64,000 nt of DNA from Annona cherimola. Its lineage: Eukaryota; Streptophyta; Magnoliopsida; Magnoliales; Annonaceae. This document shows, one piece after another, positions 12,956-24,783 of the stretch (its first letter is position 1; the number at the start of each line of letters is the position of its first letter). Where the stretch lies: contig CM059972.1 of the NCBI GenBank assembly GCA_030490835.1, positions 52,743,563 through 52,807,562 of the forward strand, in the 5' to 3' direction. The notes beneath the pieces are model-generated. The model did no database searches and was not told where the DNA came from. It saw nothing but the letters and a program-made list of their open reading frames with translations. The translations under genes and the position numbers were made by a program.

Positions 12956-12988
12956 ATTTCTGTGGCGCCCCGAACCGGGATGCCTAGA

Positions 12989-15900
12989 TGTGAAACCCCA
13001 ACATACGTAGGACTCAATGAGATGCATTGAACATACATACATGGATTATATGTGATTTAAATGAGTTTTGAATGATTTCTGGATGATTTTATGATTTAAT
13101 GCTATTTTTCAATTAGGGTTTAATTAGGAATGGTGATTAAAAATTTAATCACCGGAGCCCAAAGTGAGTCGGTATGACCCGTTGGGCTTAATGAGGTTTT
13201 AAAGGTTAAAATGTGTTATGAATAATCATGTTAATTACCATGATTTAATTTATGGAGATTAAAGTGTAATTATGGAATTAAGATGAAAAATGATAGAAAA
13301 TTCATAATTTGATGCCTACAAGGCGGATTTCAATGAAATTTGAAAGGTAAGCTCATGAAGGTGGGCCCAATCTTATGAATGGATTGGATTAATGGAATCA
13401 TGATGGGATTAGGGTGATAATTAATTATTTTTATTCCCAAATCAAAAAGATAAATTCAAGTGGTCATAATTTGACGTAGAAACGTCGGATGGAGATGAAA
13501 TTTGAAACGATGGAATAAAATTATGAAATCTATGAGATGAATGGAATGGATTAAGCTAATGATCATAGAAAGTTAGTTTCTTGGAGAGCAAGTAACAAGT
13601 TTCTTAAGAGCTAGGTAAAGAAGGGCAATTGTGGAAAGTGAAAATCGAATTTACTAAAATGCCTATGGGGTTACTTGGGCACCAAGTAAAGTGGTTTATA
13701 GAAAGAAAAAAATAGGGAGGAGCAAGGGCTGCTGCACGTTCCAGCAAGGGGGGAGAAAGAGGGTGAGAGAGAGAGAGAGAAGAGAGGAAAAATGGAGAAA
13801 AATGGAGATTTTCTCCAAGGGCAGCAGCTAGGGCACGTCAAACCCAGCAAGGAGGAGAGGAAAAAAAGGTAATTTCAAGTATTCAATGGATGGATTATCA
13901 ATTAATCAAGTAAGTATATGTTAATCTTGATTTTATGCCTCAAATCTGGAAGTTATATGATGTTGTAAACTAAAATATGAACGGAATAGTAAATGGATTA
14001 ATTTTAGTATGAAAAGTTTTGAAAATAATTATTATGGGGTGATTAAGGAATGATCCAATTTTCAGATTAAAAGGATAAGCACGTTACAAATTAAAAATCC
14101 GGAAAAATGAACCTGGACAGGATTAAACGGGTGGCAGGATCAGCTGCACCAAAGGATTTTTAATAATTTTTATACAAGTAATTTTGGGATTAATATTTTA
14201 CAAGATATATAATACATATTTATTATCACAAAAATAAAATAAAAATTAGGTTCTGATGGGTATAAATATACCCAATATTTTACGTGATTAAGGCTGTCTG
14301 AAATGAAGTGCTTCTGTCCAGCAAAGTAAAAATACCAAAATAAATATAAATATTAAATATTTCATACTGTAAATATTTATTTTGGTCAGCTAATGTAGTT
14401 ATTAAGGTATCGTAGAAATTTCATGTCAAAAATGCTTGATTTGATATTAATTCAAGATTTTGAGATTTCAGTACACCTGATTTCAGCATATGTGGATAGT
14501 TGGAGAAAAAAATCAAAACGAAATATGAAACCTATGTATAAATGATAAAAATTGATATATATGTTAATAAAATAAATTTTAATTAAGAAAAGTTGGATTA
14601 TTTGCTGAAAATTCGGATTTATAAATCTGCTTAGGGTTATGTGTCAAAAGACACATTAAACGGGTGAAAAATGGGTTCCAAAGTTGCTGTTTTAGAAACC
14701 TATGGTTAGTGGATTTAAATTCCGTAAAAATATCCTAATTACAGTGGTAATTAAGGAATTTAATCATGCAGTAATTAGAGACAAGTTGCTGTGTTAAAAA
14801 AAATTTAAGAAACACATGATTTATGTGTTAAGAAATAGACATATATGAAGAAATAAGTATAAATACCCGACTTGAAAGACAAGTGGGTTAAGTTAGATGA
14901 ACTTATGTAGGTTGGAAATCTAAGGAATATAATTATTTGAAGACGATGTAAATAAACGAAATGTTATTTTCATTTATCTAGGCAAAGGCGAAGATGAGTA
15001 TGGAAGAAAAGGATTATGACGATCTTAGGTAAGCAAGCAAACTTTCTAAATTGATGTTTTCTTTCTATGTGATGATGTGTGATTGAAATATTTATATTTA
15101 TATTTTAACGAATGGGCAAGCACAAGTTTTGAAAATAACGGCTTTAATGAAAAGCCTTAAGTTTTGGAAAAGAATGGCTTTAATGAAAAGCCTCAAGGTT
15201 TGCTTCATGAGAAGCAAGCAACGTTTTTAAGATAAAGAATTTATCATCTGTGTTGCCAACGATTGGCAATGTTTTACGTTAATGGAATCCAGAATTTTTC
15301 TTATGTGTAAGCAAGCGGCTTTCTAAACGAGTTTTGTTTTAAATGCTTTTCAAGTTGTTTAAGGATGACCATTCCTTATCTATTTGCGTTTTGAAATGTT
15401 TATTTCTATTGAAATAAATAATTACTTATTGTTTCGCAATTATTCATGAAAAGTGATGAAGTATGGATTTGAAACGATGTTCCGATGGGATTGTGCAAAG
15501 AATTCTCTACATGAGAATGACAAGTTCCATGTGTAAGAGGGTATATAATGCCGGAGTGACTAAAAGTCATGCATGGAATGGAAATCAAGTAGGCTAGTTG
15601 AGGTAGTAAGTGGACAAGGAGTCCCCCTTGACGTCGCCAAGTTGGAAAGGACCGGCGAGGTAGGCTAGTCAAGGTAGTAAGTGGATAAGGAGTCCCCCTT
15701 GATGTTGCCAAGTCGGTAGGTCTGGCGCCAAGGATGGAAAGGATCATGTCATGAAAGAGGGTTCCCCGTGCTAGTGTACCGTCACATGAAGGATAACGTC
15801 ATCAATGGAAATTATGAATTTGCGCATCCAATATTTATGAAATGTTTATAAAAGTGTTTGTGGACATATGAGTGTCCATTGCCAAAAAGGCTTACGTAAA

Positions 15901-16691
15901 ATGTATTTTGGACAGAAAAATGTCCATTATCAAAGTGTTTATGTGAAAAAAGTTTTAGGACGTATAAACATTCGTTTCCAACAAGGTTTACGTGGATAAA
16001 TGTTTTAGGATGTATGAACGTTCAGTGTCAAAATGATTTATGTGAAAAAATGTCTTTTCGTGGACATGAGAATGTCCATTGTCAAATATGATTTATATTA
16101 AGATGTTTTGGGATATACAATGTCTCTTGGCCAAAATGATTTATGAGAAAAATATTTTAGGAAATGATTTTTAAGAAAAGTCTTGCCCTAAAATGCTTGC
16201 TTACTGAGTTATCACTCACATTTTGTTTTTCCAAACCTTAGATAGGTACCGGGAAACACAAGAGGTCAATGGACCTAAGCAACGAAGGAAGGTACGAAGT
16301 AGTACCCAGGTGGGCTAAAAAGATTAGCCATGGTGAGTGGAATGCTATGAATGGAAGTTTCAGGTATATTAATGTATAAGTGAACTTGTTTAAAGTTTCG
16401 AGTTGTAGGTGAACTTATGATTGAATGGATATATGTATGCAATGGAAATGCCATGATTAGGTCAGGAGGGCCTATGATGTATAACAACATGTTGAAATGG
16501 TTTAAAGGATATGTACAGGTGTACTATTGCTTATGTTATAAATGAAATGATGATGAATGAAGAAACAAAAAAAAATTTGGACGAGTTCTAATTAAGAACC
16601 CACCGCATGATCAGGGCAATAATCCTGATTCACATTTACCAATCGATAGATCTTGAGGTAAGGAAGTGATGTCTCGGTTTGGGGCGCCACA
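12989..16691 (+). repeat. Element B 5' LTR (3703 bp)
   Basis: It starts TGTGAAACCCC and ends GGGGCGCCACA, and is preceded by TSD ctaga (12984-12988). It carries about six tandem units of roughly 50 bp (15862-16150) with small palindromes. It has two copies of a repeat ending ATGAAAAGCC (15128-15200) and a duplicated segment of about 65-70 bp (15596-15720) present once in the other LTR. No gene is seen. Confidence 0.92.
15862..16160 (+). repeat. About 50-bp tandem repeats with palindromes in B 5' LTR
   Basis: Unit starts at 15862, 15910, 15958, 16008, 16062 and 16111. Each has a GGACAT-like half and an ATGTCC-like half around a 4-6 bp centre, followed by CA(A/T)...TTTATGTG-like sequence. The same set recurs in the 3' LTR at about 20530-20830. 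Confidence 0.8.
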
Positions 16692-16696
16692 GATGT

Positions 16697-16708
16697 TGGT
16701 ATCAGAGC
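16697..16708 (+). other. Primer binding site of element B
   Basis: TGGTATCAGAGC begins 5 bp after the LTR end. A second, mutated copy (ATGGTATCAAAAC) follows about 90 bp downstream near 16788. Confidence 0.88.
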
Positions 16709-17584
16709 AATGATTGGTAAACAGGAGTGGGAAGGAGAAAATAAATGATGATGAAATGATAGGTATGATACCATAGAAGATGGTATCAAAACATGGACTG
16801 GTAAATAGGCATGAAAAAGTCTAAGTATAATGATTGAATTATATATTGAGGTATACATGATTTTATGATGATTAGATATGTGATTATCATGATGAAATGC
16901 ATGATATATGATGATGATAGTAGTGATGTTTATGATGATGGATAATATCACATGATTGTGATTGTGTGAATTGGCTAAGCACCAACGTCGCAAGGACGTG
17001 GAAAAGCCGCACAACCAAGGTTAATAGGAGCAGCTAACCGACATGTTACCTCTACAAACCTGGTACATGTGCATGCCATAACTCAAAAGGAGTCAAGGGA
17101 CCAAGAGGATGAAGTGGTTACAGGTATGGATTAAATATTAGAAAGTTTGGCAATGGCTTAGTTTGATTTTGATGATAATCATTTAGTCATAGATTGCCAA
17201 TATGTAACCACGCATGCACTATCGGTAGAGGAAACCAACAATACTGGTAGAATTCCATGTATACTAGTTAGCTAAGGTTAACTAAGTATGGAGGATGTGA
17301 CCGATTAGGATAAGAATCCTAGATCATAAAGTATAGAAGCTTTGGAATAAAAAATTTAAATATGTTGATGTTCAATGAAACAAATGAAAGGGCAAATGTC
17401 AATGAGAAACTCATGTGTGAACAAGGAAATAGTAGAGACAAGTGATAGGTCTATTGGACCAAGGCTAAAAATGTTACTAAGACAGAGTAGCGCAGTGGAA
17501 GCGTAGTGAGCCATTGAAGTATTGGAGAAAGATGATAAGATTAGCCATTTTATATGAGCTATACCCCGACACTTGAAATGTAAT

Positions 17585-17603
17585 AGGTTTCGGGACGAAA
17601 CCT
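17585..17603 (+). other. Conserved hairpin upstream of polypurine tract, element B
   Basis: AGGTTTCGGGACGAAACCT: perfect 8-bp arms and loop GGA, 7 bp before the purine run. Confidence 0.75.
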
Positions 17604-17608
17604 GTTAT

Positions 17609-17622
17609 AAGGGGTAGAGGAT
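17609..17622 (+). other. Polypurine tract of element B
   Basis: The purine run aaggggtagagg lies 2-3 bp before the 3' LTR TG. Confidence 0.8.
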
Positions 17623-18412
17623 TGTGAAACTTCAACCTCTGTAGGACTCAATGTGATGCATTGAACATATAGACTTGGATTATATGTGATTTAAATGAAT
17701 TTTGAATGATTTATGGATGATTTTATGATTTAATGCTATTTTGCAATTAGGGTTTAATTAGGAATGGTGATTAAAAATTTAATCACCGGAGCCCAAAGTG
17801 AGTCGGTATGACCCGTTGGGCTTAATGAGGATTTAAACGTGAAAATGTGTTATGAATAATCATGTTAATTACCATGATTTAATTTATGGAGATTAAAGTG
17901 TAATTATGGAATTAAGATGAAAAATGATAGAAAATTCATAATTTAACGCCTACAAGGCGGATTTCGATGAAATTTGAAAGGTAAGCTCACGACGGTGGGC
18001 CCAATCTTATGAATGGATTGGATTAAGGGAATAATGAAGGGATTAGGGTGATAATTAATTATTTTTATTCTCAAATCCAAAAGATAAATTCAAGTGGTCA
18101 AAACTTGACGTAGAAACGTCAGATCGAGATGAAATTTGAAACGATGGAATAAAATTATGAAATATATGAGATGAATGGAATGGATTAAGCTAATGATCAT
18201 GGAAAGTTGGTTTCTTGGAGAGCAAGTAACAAGTTTCTTAAGAGCTAAGTAAAGAAGGGCAATTGTCGAAAGTGAAAATGGAATTTACTAAAATGCCTAT
18301 GAGGTTACTTGGGCACCAAGTAAAGTGGTTTATAAAAAGAAAAAAAAAGGGAGGAGCAAGGGCTTCTGCATGTTCCAGCAAGGGGGGAGAAAGAGAGAGA
18401 AGAAGAGAGAAG

Positions 18413-18464
<52 letters not shown>

Positions 18465-21362
18465 AGAGAGTGAGAGAGAAGAGAGGAAAAATGGAGAAAA
18501 ATGGAGATTTTCTCCAAGGGCAGCAACTAGGGCACGTAAAACCCAGAAATAAGGAGAGAAAAATAAGGTAATTTCAAGTGTTCAATGGAGGGATTATGAA
18601 TTAATCAAGTAAGTATATGTTAATCTTGATTTTATGCCTCAAATCTGGAAGTTATATTATGTTGTAAACTAAAATATGAACGGAATAGTAAATGGATTAA
18701 TTTTAGAATGAGAATTGTTGGAAAGAATTATTATGGGGTGATTAAGGAACGACCAAATTTTCAGCTTAAAAGGATAAGCACGTTGCAAATTAAAAATCCG
18801 GGAAAATGAACTTGGACAGGATTAAACGGGTGGCAGGAACAGCTGCACCAACGGATTTTTAATAATTTGTATACAAGTAATTTTGGACTAAATATTTTAC
18901 AAGATATATAATACATATTTATTATCACAAAAATAAAATAAAAATTAGGTTCCGATGGGTATAAATATACCCAATAATTTACGTAATTAAGGCTGTCTGA
19001 AATGGAGTGCTGCTGTCCAGCAGAGTAAAAATACCAAAATAAATATAAATATTAAATATTTAATGATGTAAATATTTATTTTGGTTAATTAATATAGTTA
19101 TTAAGTTATGGAAGAAATTTCATATCAAAACTGCTTGATTTGATATTAATTCAAGATTTTGAGATTTCAGTACGCCTGATTTCAGCATATGTGGATAGTT
19201 GGAGAAACAAATCAAAAAGAAATATGAAATATATGTAGAAATGATCAAAATTGATATATATGTTAATAAAATAAATTTGGATTAAGAAAAGTTAGATTAT
19301 TTGCTGAAAATTAGGATTTAGACTTATAAATCTGCTTAGGGTTATGTGTCAAAAGACACATTAAACGGGTGAAAAATGAGTTCCAAAGTTGCTGTTTTGG
19401 AAACCTATGATTAGTTAATTTAAATTCCATAAAAATACCCTAATTACAGTGGTAATTAAAGAATTTAATCATGCTGTAATTAGAGACAAGTTGCTGTGTT
19501 AAAATTTTTTTAAGAAACACATGATTTATGTGTTAAGAAATAGACGTATATGAAGAGATAAGTATAAATACCCGACTTGAAATACAAGTGGTTTAAGTTA
19601 GATGAACTTATGTACGTTTGAAAACCTAAGGAATATAAATATTTGAAGATGATGCAAATAAATAAAATATTATTTTCATTTATCTAGGCAAAGACAAAGA
19701 CGAGTATGGAAGAAAAGGATTATGACGATCTCAGGTAAGCAAGCAAACTTTCTAAAATGATGTTTTATTTCTATGTGATGATGTGTGACTGAAATGTTTA
19801 TGTTTATATTTTAACGAATGGGCAATCACAAGTTTTGAAAATGATGACTTTAATGAAAAGCCAGAAGTTTTGAAAATGACGGCTTTAATGAAAAGCCTTA
19901 AGTTTTGGAAAAGAATGACTTTAAGGAAAAGCCTCAAGGTTTGCTTCATGGGAAGCAAACAACGTTTTTAAGATAAAGAATTTATCATCTGTGTTGCCAA
20001 AGATTGGCAATGTTTTACGTTAATGGAATTGAGAATTTTTCTTATGTATAAGCAAGCGGCTTTCTAAACGAGTTTTGTTTTAAATGCTTTTTCAAGTTGT
20101 TTAAGGATGACCATTCCTTGTCTATATGCGTTTTGAAATGTTTATTTCTATTGAAATAAATTATTGCTTATTGTTTCGCAATTATTCATGAAAAGTGATG
20201 AAGTATGGATTTGAAATGATGTTTGAATGGGATGGTGCAAAGAATTCTCTATATGAGAATGACAAGTTCCATGTGTAAGAGGGTATATAATGCCGGGGTG
20301 ACTAAAAGTCATGCATGGAATGAAAATCAAGTAGGCTAATCGAGGTAGTAAGTGGACAAGGAATCCCCCTTGACGTTGCCAAGTCGGTAGGTCCGGCGCC
20401 AAGGATGGAAAGGATCTTGTCATGAAAGAGGGTTCCCTGTGCTAGCGTACTGTCACATGAAGGATAACCTCATCAATGGAAATGATGAATTTGCACATCC
20501 AATATTTATGAAATGTTTATAAAAGTGTTTGTGGACATATGAGTGTCCATTGCCAAAAAGGATTACGTAAAATGTATTTTGGACAGAAAAATGTCTATTA
20601 TCAAAGTGTTTATGTGAAAAAAGTTTTAGGACGTATAAACATCCGTTTCCAACAAGGTTTACGTGGATAAATGTTTTAGGACGTATGAACGTCCAGTGTC
20701 AAAATGATTTATGTGGAAAAACATCTTTTTGTGGACATGAGAATGTCCATTGTCAAATATGGTTTATATTAAGATGTTTTGGAACATACAATGTCCCCTG
20801 GCCAAAATGATTTATGAGAAAAATGTTTTAGGAATTGATTTTCAAGGAAAGTCTTGCCCCAAAATGCTTGTTTATTGAGTTATCACTCACATTTTATTTT
20901 CCCAAACCTTAGACAGGTACCGGGAAACATGAGGGGTCAATGGACCTAAGCAATGAAGGAAGGTACGAAGTAGTACCCAGGTTGGCTAAAAAGATTAGCC
21001 ATGGTGAGTGGAATGCTATGAATGAAAGTTTCAGGTATATTAATGTATAAGTTAACTTGTTTAAAGTTCCGAGTTGTAGGTGAACTTATGATTGAATGGA
21101 TGTATGTATGCAATGGAAATGTCATGATTAGGTCAGGAGGGCATATGATGTATAACAACATGTTGAAATGGTTTAAAGGATATGTACAGGTGTACTATTT
21201 CTTATATTATAAATGAAATGATAATGAATGAAGAAACGAAAAAAAATTTGGACTAGTTCAAATTAAGAACCCACCGCGTGATCAGGGCAACAATCCTGAT
21301 TCACATTTACCAATCGATAGATCTCGAGGTAAGGAAGTGACATCTCGGTTTGGGGCGCCACA
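17623..21362 (+). repeat. Element B 3' LTR (3740 bp)
   Basis: It starts TGTGAAACTTC, ends GGGGCGCCACA and is followed by TSD ctaga (21363-21367). It is highly similar to the 5' LTR apart from local length differences. It has a long GA microsatellite (18387-18485), three rather than two copies of the repeat ending AAAAGCC (19832-19940), and one rather than two copies of the 65-70 bp segment near 20340. The Arg/Glu-rich ORFs over the GA tract are artefacts. Confidence 0.92.
18387..18485 (+). repeat. GA microsatellite in B 3' LTR
   Basis: A roughly 100-bp purine tract, mostly (GA)n. The matching place in the 5' LTR (about 13750-13785) is much shorter, so it expanded after insertion or by slippage during reverse transcription. 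Confidence 0.9.
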
Positions 21363-24147
21363 CTAGAAGCCTTACTTCGGGATCTTGTCGATTGGTAAAC
21401 GTCACTAAGGATTGATGCCCTGATCACACGGTGGGTTCTTAATTAGATCTCATCCAAATGTTTTTTTTCATTTCTGCCTTTTTCTTTTCTTTCATCACAT
21501 AAACATATACTCATCATCATTCATAATGGACTTATCCATATCATCATAAATCGTCAATTTCTTATATTATTCATAACTGCATAATTTCATACAACCTATG
21601 ACCTTTCTCATCATATCCCATTAGGTCATCTATTCATAGAAAAATCTACTAACCTTTGTAGATTTCTCTTTTTCTTTAGCAACACATGTCTTTCATCTCT
21701 TTACTTTCCCTACACCTGTCCGAGGTTGGGAAAACAAAACATGAGTCGAAACTCAATAAGCAAGCATTTTTCATTTTAATTGCATTCCTCTCCATTCGAT
21801 AGAAAACACTTACCAAGTGATCAACTACCAACGGAATAGAATCCTTTTCGTAAACCATTTTTAGAAACCTTTCATAAACCATTCATGAAAATCATTCATG
21901 TAAACCATTCATGTAAACCATTGGTAAATGCATTTCTCTCCATTCGATAGGAGAAACTTAGCAAGAGATCAACTATCAATGGAATAGAAACCTTTTCATA
22001 AAAATCATTTCATAAACATTGGATCTGCAAATGCTTCCTTTCCATTCCTGACATAAACCTTCGTGTGTGGGTACGCTAGCCCAGGGAACATCTCACATAT
22101 CATGATCCAATATGCCGGCTCTCTCCGACTTGGCCTCATCAAGGGGAACCTCTTGTCCTCTTGACGCCTACATGGTCTCCTACATGCATGACTTTTGATT
22201 TCCTCGGCATTATATACCTCTTACACCAGGTAACTTGTCATTCTCATGTAGAGAATTATTTGCACCATCCCTTTTAAAACATCATTTCAAATCCATGCTT
22301 TCCTTTTCAGTCTATGTATGAAAATGCAATACATTCATTCACACATAACATTCCTTTACCTCCACCTCTTGGAAGGACGTTGTCGGCACACAACCCATAC
22401 GACTCGGTAATAGTGAAGGGGGACCCTCTGATCCGCTTTCTACCTCCACCAAAGTCTCTTCATTATGCATCATAGATGTGCACATATCCATGAACATCAC
22501 ATGATATCAATATGCCGACATGACTTTTCATAAAAACTCATAAACATTCATCATTTCAAAATATTATATGAATAACCACCCTTAAACACAATTCATAAAT
22601 ACTTGATAATAAAACATATTTTCAAAAGGGTTTGCTTGCTTACAATGAAGCAATAAAATCATATTTTCAATGTTGTGCTTGCTTACCTCCTTAGTCTCTG
22701 TCCTCCATCTTTTCCTTTCCTTTTCCTACACAAGGAAAAATATTATTTTATCTATATCATTCCAAGTCTTAGTTTTCTTCCCATGCATGCTTTATAATCA
22801 TTTATTACCTCATTTCTATAGAAGTTAATCTTATAAAAATATTTGGCTAAATAAATCATTTTCTCCATATACTAAAAATCAACATAACTTCACTTCAGCA
22901 TAATCCTTAATTCCAAAAATCATCGAATTAATATATCATCATTCAAACATCATATTTATCATATTCATTCATCCCAAATCATCATTTATCAATATTGGAG
23001 CATTATTTACATATATCATATGCTATCTTCCCGAATGCTCCATCCGTGCTCTAAATTTTCGATGTTTAGGAATAATTCCATTTGGGCATTATAACTATAT
23101 TTATTTTCTCATGCTTACGAATTATCTAAGCATGGTTTTACCCTACTTAACATCTAAAAAAATTTGGGAAGAATTCACTTACCCGAAGTGGAGATATCCC
23201 TTTTCTTCTCACACTTTCTCTCTCTAACTTTCTCCCCTTCTTTCCTTAGACGCGTGGGGGGTTTGGGAGCTGGGATTTGCTCAAGTTAGAGCTGGGTGAG
23301 TGTGGCTTTGGACGTCCACCCCTGCCCCCTATTTATTGCGTTTTAATTTCATGAAATTGGATTTTACCCCCCTTGCTCAAGGTGTTAAATTGCAAATGTG
23401 TTTTTTTCTAATTTTAAAAGGTGCATGGAGCCTTGTGCAGCCCACCCTACAGCTGCTCCAGCCCCCCTATGGCAGCTCTTTTTTTCTAGATTTTTTATTT
23501 ATTAAAATTTATTTATTTTAAGCTAATTAAATCCTAGCCCTTGATTTATGATGATGGTGATTTTAGACCATTGATTTTGGTCAAATGCTCAACCACCTCC
23601 CTGCCATGCCCCTGCAATATCTGCTGTTCGTTTATTATTTATTATTTATTTAATTTAATAAAAATTCAAATGGAATTTAATGAAAAAGATAAGTTACTTT
23701 TTGATCTCCATTTGACGTTTAATCTTGACCCTTGATTTGTAATTTTCATCACATCTTAACCCATTCATCATGTTCATCATGAATTTTTAACCATCCATAA
23801 AGAATTTCATCTAAATTCGATGTCCGGATTGCAACTTATGAATTTTTCTTCAATTTTTCACTAAAATCCGAAATTCTATTAAAATATCAAAAGGTATTGC
23901 TATTTAGTCCTGTAGTGATTAAATCTCCCTTTTTGTCTTTTTGTGATTAGGTTAATCTACGTGATTAACTCTTAATCACCTCGGTTACTATTCACGTGCA
24001 CTATTCACGTGGTTTAATCCCACAATTGCATTTCTTTAACCTCTAATACACATGTTTTCATACTCATGAATATATATTTCAATAATACATTACTTAGGGT
24101 TTACAACCCTAGAGTTTTATACACGTATCTAAAATCAGGGTTTTACA

Positions 24148-24783
24148 ATCCTCCCCCCCCTTACATTAGGTTTCGTCCCGAAACCTGTCATTTTCCATCA
24201 CGCTTCTGCTGCGCAATTTTCATCTTATCATATCATCAATCATCAATCATCTCTAATAAAGAGGTCAGTAACTACTGCTCTTTTTCCATATACACATGAC
24301 ATATATGTGTAAACGTAATTTTACGGCAAATAATCATATTTGCATCAAAATATCCTCTATTCATTAATCTTTCAAAAGTCGATTAGCCTCTTCCGACTTT
24401 TGTTAATTCCTTTTCACTACATAGTGTCAACAACTAGGTCATGCCTTTGCAGACTACAATCTAGTCTTATTTCCATAAACCCATCATTATTGTGTAGAGA
24501 TAATCCTCTCGCACCTATCTTCAAATGCATCAAGATTGGAAAATAATTCCAAACAATTCCTTTTCTTCCTTAATCTATGACATTTCAATTTTATATCATG
24601 ATATATGATACCATCTTCTGTGGTATCACACCTTTCCTATTATCCATAATTTTTCTCTTACCACGCCTATTTACTAATCCTTGCTCTGATGTCATCTTCT
24701 GTGGGATCAAACCTATCCTTTTATTATCCTTTATTTTCTCCTTTTTTCGCCTATTTACCAATCCTTGCTTGGATACCAATTTC
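24148..24783 (-). mobile_element. Array internal region I2 (non-coding)
   Basis: 636 bp, collinear with I1 and I3. Minus-strand order: PBS (24767-24778, mutated to TGGTATCCAAGC) next to A3; a second PBS-like copy at 24683-24694; non-coding body; hairpin (24168-24186); polypurine tract (24148-24162); LTR A2. No coding sequence is seen. Confidence 0.85.

Larger units (their letters stand above)
12324..12960 (-). mobile_element. Array internal region I1 (non-coding)
   Basis: About 637 bp between LTRs A1 and A2. On the minus strand it runs: primer binding site next to A2; two further PBS-like repeats about 84 bp apart; about 400 bp with no credible ORF; a perfect 8-bp-arm hairpin (12345-12363); a polypurine tract (12324-12340); then A1. 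It has both reverse-transcription priming sites but no gag or pol, so it is a non-autonomous element that would depend on a helper. Short ORFs within it are products of the repeat units. Confidence 0.85.
16692..17622 (+). mobile_element. Element B internal region with protease fossil
   Basis: 931 bp, no intact ORF. After the PBS comes a PBS-like repeat. A stretch at about 17085-17340 is collinear with the T1 protease region (3700-3950): it keeps the equivalents of GTGATTACAAG, TTTGATTCTGG and CACATGCACTTCC in diverged form. The sequence then jumps to a 3' end with a hairpin and polypurine tract. B is therefore a deletion derivative of a Tekay-like coding element and must have moved with proteins supplied by another copy. 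Confidence 0.8.
12961..24147 (-). repeat. Array LTR A2 (minus strand), interrupted by element B
   Basis: A2 consists of 12961-12988 (the terminal 28 bp, beginning TGTGGCGCC on the plus strand) and 21368-24147. Element B plus one copy of its TSD lies between them. Without B it is about 2.8 kb. It is some 300 bp shorter than A3 because of a deletion near 22853. That deletion removed the ACTGTTCA/CTACTGTAG cluster, and the TATA position (23330-23338) is changed to AATAAATAG. It ends at a polypurine tract. Confidence 0.9.

Noticed and set aside
12957..13000. Element B as part of the tandem array
   Set aside because: It is in the opposite orientation, belongs to a different LTR family and has its own TSD ctaga, so it is a later insertion.
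18263..18571. Arg/Glu-rich ORFs over 100 codons
   Set aside because: They are translations of a (GA)n microsatellite in an LTR and are absent from the sister LTR.
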